A program made the translations under genes and the position numbers. From Labrys monachus (GTDB lineage Bacteria; Pseudomonadota; Alphaproteobacteria; Rhizobiales; Labraceae), in NCBI RefSeq assembly GCF_030814655.1, contig NZ_JAUSVK010000001.1, forward strand, positions 3,367,501-3,431,500: a DNA stretch of 64,000 bases, read 5' to 3'. Positions 15,918-24,632 of this stretch are shown piece by piece (the first letter of the stretch is position 1; each line of letters starts with the position of its first letter). The notes below the pieces were generated by a model. The model was not told the origin of the DNA, searched no databases, and was given only the letters and a program-made list of their open reading frames with translations.

Positions 15918-18314
15918 ATGCCCACCGTCAAGGAAATCCTGCAAACCATGGACTATGGTCCTGCCCCGGAAGCCGAGAACCATGTTGCGGCCTGGCTCGC
16001 CCAGCACGAGAAGGGCTTTCGTCACTTCATCGGCGGCGCCTTCGTTCGGTCCAGCGGCAAGGCCACCTTCGACGTCACCAATCCCGCCCGCGACACGCTG
16101 CTCGCCAAGGTGGCCGAGGGCACCGCGGAGGATGTCGACGCCGCGGTGAAGGCGGCGCGCAAGGCGTTTCCCGCCTGGTCCGCCCTGCCCGGCCATGAGC
16201 GGGCGCGCTACCTCTATGCCATCGCCCGCCATGTCCAGAAGCGCGAGCGCTTCCTCTCCGTGCTGGAGACGATGGACAACGGCAAGCCGATCCGCGAGAG
16301 CCGCGACATCGACATCCCGCTGGTGGCCCGCCATTTCTATCACCATGCCGGCTGGGCCGAATTGATCGACAGCGAGTTCGCCGGCTACGGCCCGGTCGGC
16401 GTCTGCGGCCAGATCATCCCCTGGAACTTCCCGCTGCTGATGCTGGCCTGGAAGATCGCCCCCGCGCTCGCAGCCGGCAACACCGTCGTGCTCAAGCCGG
16501 CCGAGTTCACGCCGCTGACCGCGCTCGCCTTCGCCGAGATCTGCCGGGAAGTCGGCCTGCCCGAAGGCGTGGTGAACATCGTCTGCGGCGACGGCGCCAC
16601 CGGCGCGGCGCTCGTCGCCCATGCCGACGTCGACAAGATCGCCTTCACCGGATCGACGGAAGTCGGGCGCCTTATCCGCCAGGCGACGGCCGGATCCGGC
16701 AAGAAGCTGTCGCTGGAGCTCGGCGGCAAGTCTCCCTTCATTGTCTATGAGGATGCCGATCTCGACGGTGCGGTGGAAGGCGTCGTCGACGCCATCTGGT
16801 TCAACCAGGGCCAGGTGTGCTGCGCCGGCTCGCGCCTGCTGATCCAGGAGGGCGTCTCCGATCTCTTCCTGCGCAAGCTGCAGCGCCGCATGGAGACGCT
16901 GCGCGTCGGCGACCCGCTCGACAAGTCCGTCGACATGGGCGCGATCGTCGCCCCGGTGCAGCTGCAGCGCATCCGCGATCTCGTCGCCAAGGGCAAGGCG
17001 GAGGGCGGCACGCTGTGGCAGTCGCCATGCGACCTGCCTTCGAAGGGCAATTTCTTCCCGCCCTCGATCTTCATCGACGTCGAACCGTCCTCGACGGTGT
17101 CGGAGGTCGAGATCTTCGGGCCGGTTGCCGTCGCCATGACCTTCCGCACGCCCGACGAAGCGATACAGCTCGCCAACCACACGCGCTACGGCCTCGCCGC
17201 GTCGATCTGGTCGGAAAACATCAACCGCGCGCTCGACACCGCCGCGCGGATGAAGGCCGGCGTGGTGTGGGTCAACTCCACCAACCTCTTCGACGCGGCG
17301 GCCGGCTTCGGCGGCTATCGCGAGAGCGGCTTCGGACGCGAGGGCGGACGCGAGGGCCTCTACGAATATCTCAAGCCGGCGTGGGAGAAGGGCCTCGCCG
17401 ACGCGGCGGACGCCAAGGCGGCGCCGCTCAGCGCCGCCCCCGCCGACGCGCCGACGGGCAACGCGCTGCCGAGCATCGACCGCACCGCCAAGCTCTATGT
17501 CGGCGGCAAGCAGGCGCGGCCCGATTCGGGCTACAGCTACACCGTCAGGAGCACGAGCGGGGCGAGCCTCGGCCAGGCCGGCCTCGGCAACCGCAAGGAT
17601 ATCCGCAACGCGGTGGAGGCAGCGGCCAAGGCGGGCGGCTGGGGCGGCGCCACCGCGCACAACCGGGCGCAGGTGCTCTATTATGTCGCCGAGAACCTCG
17701 CCTCCCGTGCCGGCGAGTTCGAGCAGCGCCTGCAGGGCTTCGGCCACAGCGCGGAAACGGCGCGGGCCGAGGTGGAGAAATCGATCCGGCGTATCTTCTT
17801 CTACGCCGCCCAGGCGGACAAATATGACGGGCGCGTGCATTCGACCCGGTCGCGCCACGTGACGCTGGCGATGAACGAGCCCTTCGGCATCCTCGGCATC
17901 CTCTGCCCGGACGAGGCGCCTCTGCTCGCCTTCGTCTCGCTGGTGATGCCGGCCATCGCCATGGGCAACCGCGTGGTGGTGGTGCCCTCGCCGGTCCATC
18001 CGCTCGCGGCGACGGACTTCTACCAGATCCTCGACACCTCCGACGTTCCCGGCGGCGTTGTCAACATCGTCACCGGCGCCCGCGACGAACTCGCCAAGAC
18101 CCTGGCCGAGCACGACGATGTCGCCGCCCTCTGGTATCACGGCACCAAGAGCGGCGGCGCCGCGACCGAGAAGGGCTCGGCCGGGAACCTCAAGCCGGTG
18201 TGGAGCAACCAGGGCAAGAGCCTCGACTGGCTCGCCGACGTCCAGGCCCAGGGCGCCGACTATCTGCGCCATGCGACCCAGGTGAAGAACATCTGGGTGC
18301 CCTACGGCGAATGA
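15918..18314 (+). CDS. Two-domain aldehyde dehydrogenase, ALDH16-like
   Basis: A 798-residue cytosolic enzyme, far longer than the usual ~500. Residues 1-480 are a complete ALDH: PWNFPLLM (169-176), FTGSTEVG (243-250), general base Glu267 (LELGGKSPF) and nucleophile Cys301 (NQGQVCCAG). Residues about 480-798 are a second, incomplete ALDH-like domain without the catalytic Cys/Glu loop. That is the bacterial ALDH16 layout, in which the extra domain is structural. GAGG lies before the ATG at 15918. Placed after deoC, it most likely oxidises the acetaldehyde or related aldehyde made by the aldolase. The 210-bp gap before it holds an inverted repeat, so it may not always be co-transcribed. Confidence 0.92.
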   Translation: MPTVKEILQTMDYGPAPEAENHVAAWLAQHEKGFRHFIGGAFVRSSGKATFDVTNPARDTLLAKVAEGTAEDVDAAVKAARKAFPAWSALPGHERARYLYAIARHVQKRERFLSVLETMDNGKPIRESRDIDIPLVARHFYHHAGWAELIDSEFAGYGPVGVCGQIIPWNFPLLMLAWKIAPALAAGNTVVLKPAEFTPLTALAFAEICREVGLPEGVVNIVCGDGATGAALVAHADVDKIAFTGSTEVGRLIRQATAGSGKKLSLELGGKSPFIVYEDADLDGAVEGVVDAIWFNQGQVCCAGSRLLIQEGVSDLFLRKLQRRMETLRVGDPLDKSVDMGAIVAPVQLQRIRDLVAKGKAEGGTLWQSPCDLPSKGNFFPPSIFIDVEPSSTVSEVEIFGPVAVAMTFRTPDEAIQLANHTRYGLAASIWSENINRALDTAARMKAGVVWVNSTNLFDAAAGFGGYRESGFGREGGREGLYEYLKPAWEKGLADAADAKAAPLSAAPADAPTGNALPSIDRTAKLYVGGKQARPDSGYSYTVRSTSGASLGQAGLGNRKDIRNAVEAAAKAGGWGGATAHNRAQVLYYVAENLASRAGEFEQRLQGFGHSAETARAEVEKSIRRIFFYAAQADKYDGRVHSTRSRHVTLAMNEPFGILGILCPDEAPLLAFVSLVMPAIAMGNRVVVVPSPVHPLAATDFYQILDTSDVPGGVVNIVTGARDELAKTLAEHDDVAALWYHGTKSGGAATEKGSAGNLKPVWSNQGKSLDWLADVQAQGADYLRHATQVKNIWVPYGE

Positions 18315-18321
18315 GGGAGGG

Positions 18322-18342
18322 GTGCCGGTCTCGGGCCGGCAC
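18322..18342 (+). terminator. Hairpin after the ALDH gene
   Basis: GTGCCGG and CCGGCAC form a 7-bp stem with a 7-nt loop eight bases after the stop codon. There is no T-run. It probably marks the end of the catabolic run, since the next genes are on the opposite strand. Confidence 0.4.
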
Positions 18343-18494
18343 GCCACCCGACCATCCCGGAGGCGGACGCCTCGCCCCCATGTGCCAAGTCTACGGGAAA
18401 TAGCGCAACTTTGCTTCTCCCGAATGGGAGAAGGATGCTGATCGGCCGATCCCATCGCTATTGGACGAAATCGGCCGCGGTCCCGTGAAGCCTG

Positions 18495-20834
18495 TCAGGC
18501 CGGTTTCAGCGCCAGGCGCCGCTCGGCCGCCTGCTCGATCCGTTCCGCACTGTAGAGCAGCGGCACATAGCCGCCTTCCGCCCATTTGCGGGCGAGATCG
18601 CCGTAATGCGGAGAGGTCGGGTCGCCCGACTGGCCCGGTGCATTGATGCAGACGCTGTTGTCCCAGCTGCCGACGTCGACGACGACCCGCACGGACGCAC
18701 CCAGCATCACCCGGAAATCGCTGGTCCGGTAGAGGGCGTTCATCGGCGTCGAATCGCTGCCGCCCTTCTCGAAAGGCCCGACATCGAGATCGGACGCGCT
18801 GCCGACACGCGCCGTCGCGCTGATGGCATGGGCGAAATAGCCCTTGTGCAGGCTGCCCCAGCGCCACAGGGAGGGATTTGCGCCCATCAGGCCTGCGCAT
18901 TCGGCCCAGGCGTCGGCGAGCGTGCGGGCGAGAAGTTCGTCGCGGGCGCGCGACGGATCCTCGCCCAGCCGCGCATCCGGCGTCTCGATGAGGAGGAGCA
19001 CGCTCTCGGGGTCGCCGGGCAGAAGGAGCGCGCGGATGGCGGGGTCCTCGACGAGGAGCGCGAAGAGCCCCGTCCTCAGATGCTTGCTCCACCACACCTC
19101 GAAAAGCGCGGCGGGCGCACTGCCGGCGGCGATGCGGAAATCCCATCCGGCGAACAATGCCTTCGCCTCGCCGACGCGGCCTTCGGCGCGCAGCCTGTCG
19201 ACCAGGGCGACGAGACGGCGGGCCGGGAGCGAGAGGTCGTCGGTCTGCAAGGCGCAGGAATCGGCGACGTCATGGCGCCCGCCGGCGGCGAACACTTCGG
19301 TGATGCGGTTCATGCGCGAGCGCTCGATCCACTCATAGCCGACCTGCCTGGTGTCGTGCGGCCAGTCCGGCGGCAGGTTCGGCTCATTGGCGGTGGCGAA
19401 ATAGCCCGCCTCGGGATTGAGCACTTCCGGCAGGTCGCCGAGGAAGCCGTTCCACTCGTACCGGCCGTCACCCGGCACGGGAAGCAGGCCGTCCCAGTTC
19501 GGCCTGACCGGGCTGAACCCGGCCGGCAGCCAGCCGATATTGCCGCTGGTGTCGGCATAGACCTGGTTGGTCGCCGGCACGCCCCAGCGCTTCATCGCGG
19601 TGCGGAACTCGTCGAAATTGCGGGCGCGCATGGAGGCAATGCTGGCGAAATAGGGGGCGGTGCCCGGCTCGGACCAGACGGTGCGGATGGCATAGGCGCG
19701 CCGGCGCGCCCGATCCTCGTAGACGACTGGCCCGTGGCGGGTGAATTTGAGCCGGTGCACCTGGTCTTCGGCGCCCTTGACCGCGACGCGTTCCTCGACG
19801 ACGCGCATCGCCTCCCAGCCTTCGCCGAAGCGATAGAGGCCGGAATCGTCCGGCGACGTCTCATAGACATAGACGTCTTCCTGGTCCGGGCCGAAGAACA
19901 GCGTCAGCCCGAAGGCGATGGTGCCGTTATGGCCGATGCAGATGCCGGGAAGACAGGGTTCGCCGGCGCCGATCACGTCGAGGCCCGGCGCGGTGAGATG
20001 CACGAGATAGCGCAGCGAGGGAACGGCGTGGGCCCGGTGCGGGTCGTTGGCCATGATCGGGCGGCCGCTTGCGGTCCGGCTGCCATGCACGACCCAATTG
20101 TTCGAGCCCTGCGCCGCGGCATCGCGGACGACGTCGCCCGTCGCGGCGACCCTGGACCAGACGGGCGCCTCCTCGATCGAGGAGGCGAGCCGTCCGTCCT
20201 CGAAGGTCACCGCCGCCAGCGCGAGCTTGAACACGTCCAACACCGCCAACGGAATCGCGGCGAGATCGATCCCCTCGGCGCGATACGGCGTCTTCGGCGG
20301 ATCGAGCTGCTGGCGCAGCAGGTCGATCCCCTCCCCGGCCGCGCTGACGACATTGGCGCGGATGACCTCGGAAAGCGCGTTGCGCATCATGCCGTGGCTG
20401 CGCACCCGCACCACGTCCTCGGCCTCCCATCGGGCGGGCCGGGTTCCCATCAGCTTGAATTCGATCGGCAGCCACTCGGGATGGGCGTCGAGCCCGTCGA
20501 TGAAGGCGTTGATGCCGGCGGCGAAGGCCCGGCAGATGTCATGGGCATCGTCGCTGTAGGCGGCCCATTCGGCCTGCATGTCGCCCCGATACAGGAACAG
20601 GCGCGAGGCCCTGTCCTGGGCGAGATAGCCGGGCCCGAAATCGGCGGCGAGCTGGCCGAGACCGCGCTTGCGCCACAGGTCGATCTGCCAGAGCCGGTCG
20701 CGGGCGGCGTTGTAGCCCTGGAGGAAGAAGAGATCCGTCAGGTTCTCGGCCTTGAGGTGGGAAATGCCCCATCGATCGATGGTGATTTCCGCCGGCGCCG
20801 ACAAACCCGGCACCATCATCTCCTGCACCTGCAT
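18495..20834 (-). CDS. Penicillin acylase family (Ntn-hydrolase) protein
   Basis: A 779-residue amidohydrolase of the S45/penicillin acylase family. These are made as one chain and cut autocatalytically to expose an N-terminal nucleophile. The cleavage site is AAQGSNNWVV with Ser244 as nucleophile, giving an alpha part of about 243 residues and a beta part of about 536. The beta part carries MANDPHRAHAVPSLRY and an Asn near SATANEPN-like loops, as expected for the oxyanion site. No signal peptide is visible, unlike many exported relatives. Relatives hydrolyse beta-lactam side chains, N-acyl-homoserine lactones or other N-acyl amides. It lies downstream of importer C and the deacetylase on the same strand but 330 bp away, so it may have its own promoter. 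Confidence 0.85.
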   Translation of the reverse strand: MQVQEMMVPGLSAPAEITIDRWGISHLKAENLTDLFFLQGYNAARDRLWQIDLWRKRGLGQLAADFGPGYLAQDRASRLFLYRGDMQAEWAAYSDDAHDICRAFAAGINAFIDGLDAHPEWLPIEFKLMGTRPARWEAEDVVRVRSHGMMRNALSEVIRANVVSAAGEGIDLLRQQLDPPKTPYRAEGIDLAAIPLAVLDVFKLALAAVTFEDGRLASSIEEAPVWSRVAATGDVVRDAAAQGSNNWVVHGSRTASGRPIMANDPHRAHAVPSLRYLVHLTAPGLDVIGAGEPCLPGICIGHNGTIAFGLTLFFGPDQEDVYVYETSPDDSGLYRFGEGWEAMRVVEERVAVKGAEDQVHRLKFTRHGPVVYEDRARRRAYAIRTVWSEPGTAPYFASIASMRARNFDEFRTAMKRWGVPATNQVYADTSGNIGWLPAGFSPVRPNWDGLLPVPGDGRYEWNGFLGDLPEVLNPEAGYFATANEPNLPPDWPHDTRQVGYEWIERSRMNRITEVFAAGGRHDVADSCALQTDDLSLPARRLVALVDRLRAEGRVGEAKALFAGWDFRIAAGSAPAALFEVWWSKHLRTGLFALLVEDPAIRALLLPGDPESVLLLIETPDARLGEDPSRARDELLARTLADAWAECAGLMGANPSLWRWGSLHKGYFAHAISATARVGSASDLDVGPFEKGGSDSTPMNALYRTSDFRVMLGASVRVVVDVGSWDNSVCINAPGQSGDPTSPHYGDLARKWAEGGYVPLLYSAERIEQAAERRLALKPA

Positions 20835-21164
20835 TCTCGCTACCCCGACTCTTCAAAATGGCTTTCAGGAAATCGATAGACCCGGGACGGATAAAAATCT
20901 CCACCCTTCCCGGCGCGACGGCATCGATCCACGGATCGCTCGCGGGAACGCGGATACCCCGCCCCTATGCGCCGAGATATGAGGAAGAGGCGCGATTTTT
21001 TCATAGCCGCGCTTGTCCAGGGTATCCGGACTTCGTCCGGAACGAGGGCTCGCGGCCCGCCGGATTGCCGGGACAAGCCCGGCAATGACAAATCCTGAAC
21101 CGTTACGAGTCAAAATCGCCTTATCCGGCACCCTATGAGCGCCTCATGCGTGCACCCGGCGGGA
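20835..21164. other. 330-bp gap with REP-like palindromes
   Basis: No open frame here looks coding. Two compact palindromes are present: TCCGGAC-TTC-GTCCGGA (21025-21041) and ATTGCCGGG-ACAAG-CCCGGCAAT (21064-21086). The second is the core of a dispersed extragenic palindrome common in rhizobial genomes. The promoter of the acylase gene should lie at the left part of the gap, but I see no convincing -35/-10 pair. Confidence 0.6.
21064..21086. repeat. REP-like palindrome
   Basis: Perfect 9-bp arms ATTGCCGGG and CCCGGCAAT with a 5-bp spacer ACAAG. A 7-bp-arm companion lies at 21025-21041. Both sit between two genes read leftwards and may stabilise the 3' end of the deacetylase message. Confidence 0.6.
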
Positions 21165-22040
21165 TCACCCCTGCGCGGCCTCGACCGGAAGGGACGGCGT
21201 CTTGCCTTCGCGCCATTTGCGGCAATAGTCGATCATCGTGGTGAACCTGACGCCCGGCTTGTCCTTCACATGCTCGATGAACTGCTCGAGGATGAGCATG
21301 CGATGAGCCCGCCCGATCACCTGCGGATGCATGGTGGCGCTGAACAGGCCGGTGCCGATGCGGTCGTAGAGATAGTCGAACTCGTCCTTCCACATCTGCA
21401 GGAAGTCGCGCGGCGTGATCACGCCCTGATTGATGCCAGTCTTGCCGACGACATATTCGAACTGCGGGAAGTCGTCGAGATGCCAGGCGACCGGCATCTC
21501 GACGAGATTGACCGGCGTGCCGAACTTGTAGGGATCGTCCATGGTGAACGTGTCGCCCAGGCGGCACCAATAGGGCTCGAAATCCGATCCCATCATGCTG
21601 CTCTCATATTCGAAGCCATATTCGAGCAGCAGCGGAATGCTCTCGGGGCTGTTGTCCCAGGCCGGCGAGCGATAGCCGACCGGCCTGACGCCGGCGACCT
21701 CGTGGAGGGCCTGGAAGCCTTTTTCGAGGATCCAGCGCTCGCGCTCGGGCGACACCGTCACCGGGTTCTCGTGGATCCAGCCATGGTGGCCGATCTCATG
21801 CCCGGCGGCGGCGATGTCCTGCACCGTCCGCGGATAGGCATAGGCGGTGTGGCCGGGAATGTAGAAGGTCGCCGGGATCTTGTAATGCTCCAGCGTCGAC
21901 AGGATGCGGCGCACCCCGATCGGTCCGAATTCACCGCGCGACAGCATGCTCGGCGACTTCGCTCCGAACGTGCCGATCCACAGCGAAACCGCGTCGTAGT
22001 CGAATGTCAGGGCAACGCCCACATCCTTGGCCTGGCTCAT
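21165..22040 (-). CDS. Polysaccharide deacetylase (NodB/PuuE-type) family protein
   Basis: A 291-residue metal-dependent deacetylase-fold protein. The first motif is TFDYDAVSLW (catalytic and metal Asp, residues about 12-20) and the second is HEIGHHGWIHEN (the H-x3-H metal pair). Later come RSPAWDNSP and MHPQVIGR (final active-site His). The Phe-Asp-Tyr-Asp opening and overall shape resemble PuuE/allantoinase-like and cyclic-imide hydrolases as much as chitin deacetylases, so the bond cut is an amide but the substrate is open. The ATG at 22040 follows GGAGGA at eight bases. It is 34 bp downstream of the importer C permease, so probably the last gene of that operon and active on the imported compound. 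Confidence 0.87.
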   Translation of the reverse strand: MSQAKDVGVALTFDYDAVSLWIGTFGAKSPSMLSRGEFGPIGVRRILSTLEHYKIPATFYIPGHTAYAYPRTVQDIAAAGHEIGHHGWIHENPVTVSPERERWILEKGFQALHEVAGVRPVGYRSPAWDNSPESIPLLLEYGFEYESSMMGSDFEPYWCRLGDTFTMDDPYKFGTPVNLVEMPVAWHLDDFPQFEYVVGKTGINQGVITPRDFLQMWKDEFDYLYDRIGTGLFSATMHPQVIGRAHRMLILEQFIEHVKDKPGVRFTTMIDYCRKWREGKTPSLPVEAAQG

Positions 22041-22074
22041 GATTATTCCTCCGTGCTGAAAGGGAAGCGGCGGA

Positions 22075-23052
22075 TCAGTTGCGGATGCGCCGCGCATAGA
22101 TGTCGAGCGCCACGGCGCCGATGACGATGACGCCCTTGGCCACCAGCTGGTAGTTGTTGTTGATGGCGAGGGAGTCGAAGACATTGGTGAGGGTGGCGAT
22201 GATCAGGAGGCCGATCGCAGTGCGCCACATCGCGCCCTCGCCGCCGAGCAGCGAGGTGCCGCCGATCACCACGATGGCGATGGAATCGAGGGCGATGCTG
22301 CCGCCCATGTCGGCCTGGCCGACGCCGAGGCGCGAGGCCAGGATCATGCCGCCGATGCCCGAGCAGATCGCCGTCATCACATAGGTGCTCGCCCGCAGCA
22401 CGTCGACGGGAATGCCGGACAGCCGCGACGCCTCGGTGTTGCCGCCCGTCGCATAGATCGCCCGGCCATAGACGCTGCGCGCGAGCACGAAGGCACCGAA
22501 CAGGAAGACCGCGATGAGGATGTAGATCGAGATCGGCCAGCCGAACCACGCCTCGGTACCGAGATATTGGAAGTTGAAATCGTTCGGCACCTGCGGCGCG
22601 GCATCCGAATAGATGAAGGCGTAGCCGCCGAAGGCCGAGCCGGTGCCGAGCGTCGCGACGAAGGGGTTCACCCTGAGCTTGGTGACGATCAGCCCGTTGA
22701 TCACCCCGCAAATGGTGCTCGCGATGAGGACGACGCCGGCCGCTCCCCACAGCCCGAGAGGGTCGGTGAGATGGGCGAAGACCACGGCCCCGAGCGCGAA
22801 GATCGCGCCGACCGACAGGTCGAAGCCGCCGCCGATCATTACGAAGGTCATGCCCACCGAGACGATGCCGACAGGCGCGGCCTGGCTGAGGATGTTCTTG
22901 ACGTTGGTCGGATCGAAGACGCGCGGATAGAGGATCGCGCTGGCGACCAGCAGGATCACGAAGGCCCAGACGACGCCGAACTGCAGGAAGACATCGCGGA
23001 TCGGGAATCTGCGCCGGGGCGCGGCAGGCCGGGAAAGCGGGACATTAGTCAT
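22075..23052 (-). CDS. Sugar ABC transporter permease (importer C)
   Basis: A 325-residue RbsC-family membrane protein with about nine hydrophobic segments. The family loops are GGGFDLSVGAIFALG and GGTSLLGGEGAMWRT. Its start overlaps the ATPase gene by eight bases, indicating translational coupling. As the sole permease of importer C it should form a homodimeric channel. The C-terminus is a short basic tail (ARRIRN). Confidence 0.94.
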   Translation of the reverse strand: MTNVPLSRPAAPRRRFPIRDVFLQFGVVWAFVILLVASAILYPRVFDPTNVKNILSQAAPVGIVSVGMTFVMIGGGFDLSVGAIFALGAVVFAHLTDPLGLWGAAGVVLIASTICGVINGLIVTKLRVNPFVATLGTGSAFGGYAFIYSDAAPQVPNDFNFQYLGTEAWFGWPISIYILIAVFLFGAFVLARSVYGRAIYATGGNTEASRLSGIPVDVLRASTYVMTAICSGIGGMILASRLGVGQADMGGSIALDSIAIVVIGGTSLLGGEGAMWRTAIGLLIIATLTNVFDSLAINNNYQLVAKGVIVIGAVALDIYARRIRN

Positions 23053-24592
23053 GCGTCATTACCTTGAAGGCGGCAGTCAGGATGTCCTGGACGGTCACCG
23101 GCGTATCCCCTTGATCGAATTCGGCGACCTTGCGCCCCTCGGACATCACCAGGATGCGGTCGCTGGCGGCAATGACCTCTTCGAGGTCCGACGACACCAC
23201 GATGATGCCGAGGCCTTCGTCGGCGAGGCGGCGCAGCGTCATCATGATCTCGTCCTTCGCGCCGACGTCGATGCCGCGCGTCGGCTCGTCGACGAGAAGG
23301 ATCCTCGGGCCGCGGAAGCGCGCCTTGCCCAGGAGCACCTTCTGCTGGTTGCCGCCGGAAAGATGGCGCACCAGCGTGCCGACGCGGTTCTCCGCAAAGC
23401 CGAATTCGCGCGCCACCGCCCGCGATTTGCGCAGCATCGCCGTGTTGGAAATCACGCCGAAACGCGAGACCTCGCCGAAGCGGGAGATCGCGATATTGTC
23501 CATGGCGCTCATGCCGAGGACGAGCCCCTGCGTCTTGCGGTCTTCCGGCACCAGCACGATGCCCGATTTCAGCGCTTCGCGCGGCGATCGCGGCCAGGAG
23601 ACCGCCACGCCGTCGACCACGAGATCGCCGGTGCTGCGCGGCTCCAGGCCGGCGAGCGCCCTCAGCAGCGAGGTGCGCCCCGAACCGACGAGGCCGCCGA
23701 CCCCGAGGATCTCGCCCGGCTGGAGTTCGAGATCGACATTCTCGATCGCTCCCGGCACGCCCACGCCCTTCGCGATGAGAAGGGGCGCCGCGCCCGGCTT
23801 GCGCGGGGCGCCCTCGATGCGCCGGTTCTCGACGACGTCGTGGCCGACCATGGCGCGGATCAGCGCCGGCTTGGTCCAGTCGGCGCGCGGGGCCGATCCG
23901 GACAGCGCGCCGTCCCGGAACACGGTGACGACGTCGGAAATATCCAGCACCTCCTCGAGGTTGTGGCTGACGAACATCATCGTGGTGCCTTCCGCCCGCA
24001 TCTGGCGCATCAGGCGGAACAGCGCCTCGCGCTCGGGCGGCGCGAGGGAGGTCGTCGGTTCGTCGAAGAGCAGCAGCCTGGCGCCCGACTGGACGCCGCG
24101 CATGATCTCCAGCATCTGCTGGTCGGCGACGGAGAGCCGCCCGGCGACCGCATCGGGCCGGATCGAGACGGACATCTGCGCCGCCAGCTCCTCGAAGCGC
24201 GCGCGCATGCGCCGCTCTTCCAGGAGGCCGACGCGCGACAATGTCTGGCCGAGGAAGACATTGGCCTGCGCCGACAGGGCGGGAACGATGGTCAGTTCCT
24301 GGTAGATCGTCGCGATGCCGAGCCGCCGCGCCTGGCGCGGAGCGCCGAACGCATGCGGCTGGCCGAAGATCCTCACGGCGCCGCCGGTGGGGACGACCCG
24401 CCCGGCGATGATGCCGAGGAAGGTCGACTTGCCGGCGCCGTTCTCGCCGACAAGCGCGTGGATCGAGCCGGTGCGGGCCTCGACGTCGACGCCCTTGAGC
24501 GCCATCGTGCCGCTATAGCTCATCTCGACGCCGGTGGCCTGGAGGGCGAAACCGGACCGGGGGGTGCTCGCCGTCACAGTCGCGTGCTGCAT
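23045..24592 (-). CDS. Sugar ABC transporter ATP-binding protein (importer C)
   Basis: An RbsA-type double ATPase of about 515 residues. Domain 1: Walker A GENGAGKST, signature LSVADQQMLEIMRGV, Walker B LLLFDEPT. Domain 2: GGLVGSGRTSLLRAL in place of a canonical P-loop, then LSGGNQQKVLLG and ILLVDEPTRGIDVG. The reading frame stays open to 24661, which would overlap the binding-protein gene by 29 bp. The ATG at 24592 has GGGGG nine bases upstream and gives a short leader, so I chose it, though 24601 is also possible. It lies between binding protein and permease in one operon. Confidence 0.9.
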   Translation of the reverse strand: MQHATVTASTPRSGFALQATGVEMSYSGTMALKGVDVEARTGSIHALVGENGAGKSTFLGIIAGRVVPTGGAVRIFGQPHAFGAPRQARRLGIATIYQELTIVPALSAQANVFLGQTLSRVGLLEERRMRARFEELAAQMSVSIRPDAVAGRLSVADQQMLEIMRGVQSGARLLLFDEPTTSLAPPEREALFRLMRQMRAEGTTMMFVSHNLEEVLDISDVVTVFRDGALSGSAPRADWTKPALIRAMVGHDVVENRRIEGAPRKPGAAPLLIAKGVGVPGAIENVDLELQPGEILGVGGLVGSGRTSLLRALAGLEPRSTGDLVVDGVAVSWPRSPREALKSGIVLVPEDRKTQGLVLGMSAMDNIAISRFGEVSRFGVISNTAMLRKSRAVAREFGFAENRVGTLVRHLSGGNQQKVLLGKARFRGPRILLVDEPTRGIDVGAKDEIMMTLRRLADEGLGIIVVSSDLEEVIAASDRILVMSEGRKVAEFDQGDTPVTVQDILTAAFKVMTHD

Positions 24593-24632
24593 GGATCCCA
24601 TCCCCCGGCGTGCGATCGCCGTCCCCGCCGCG

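Noticed and set aside
14574-18455. 1293-codon minus-strand frame opposite deoC and the ALDH gene
   Set aside because: It is a shadow of GC-rich coding DNA: Arg/Gly/Asp-rich with no domains, and it crosses the palindromic repeat, while the plus strand carries intact deoC and ALDH16 proteins.
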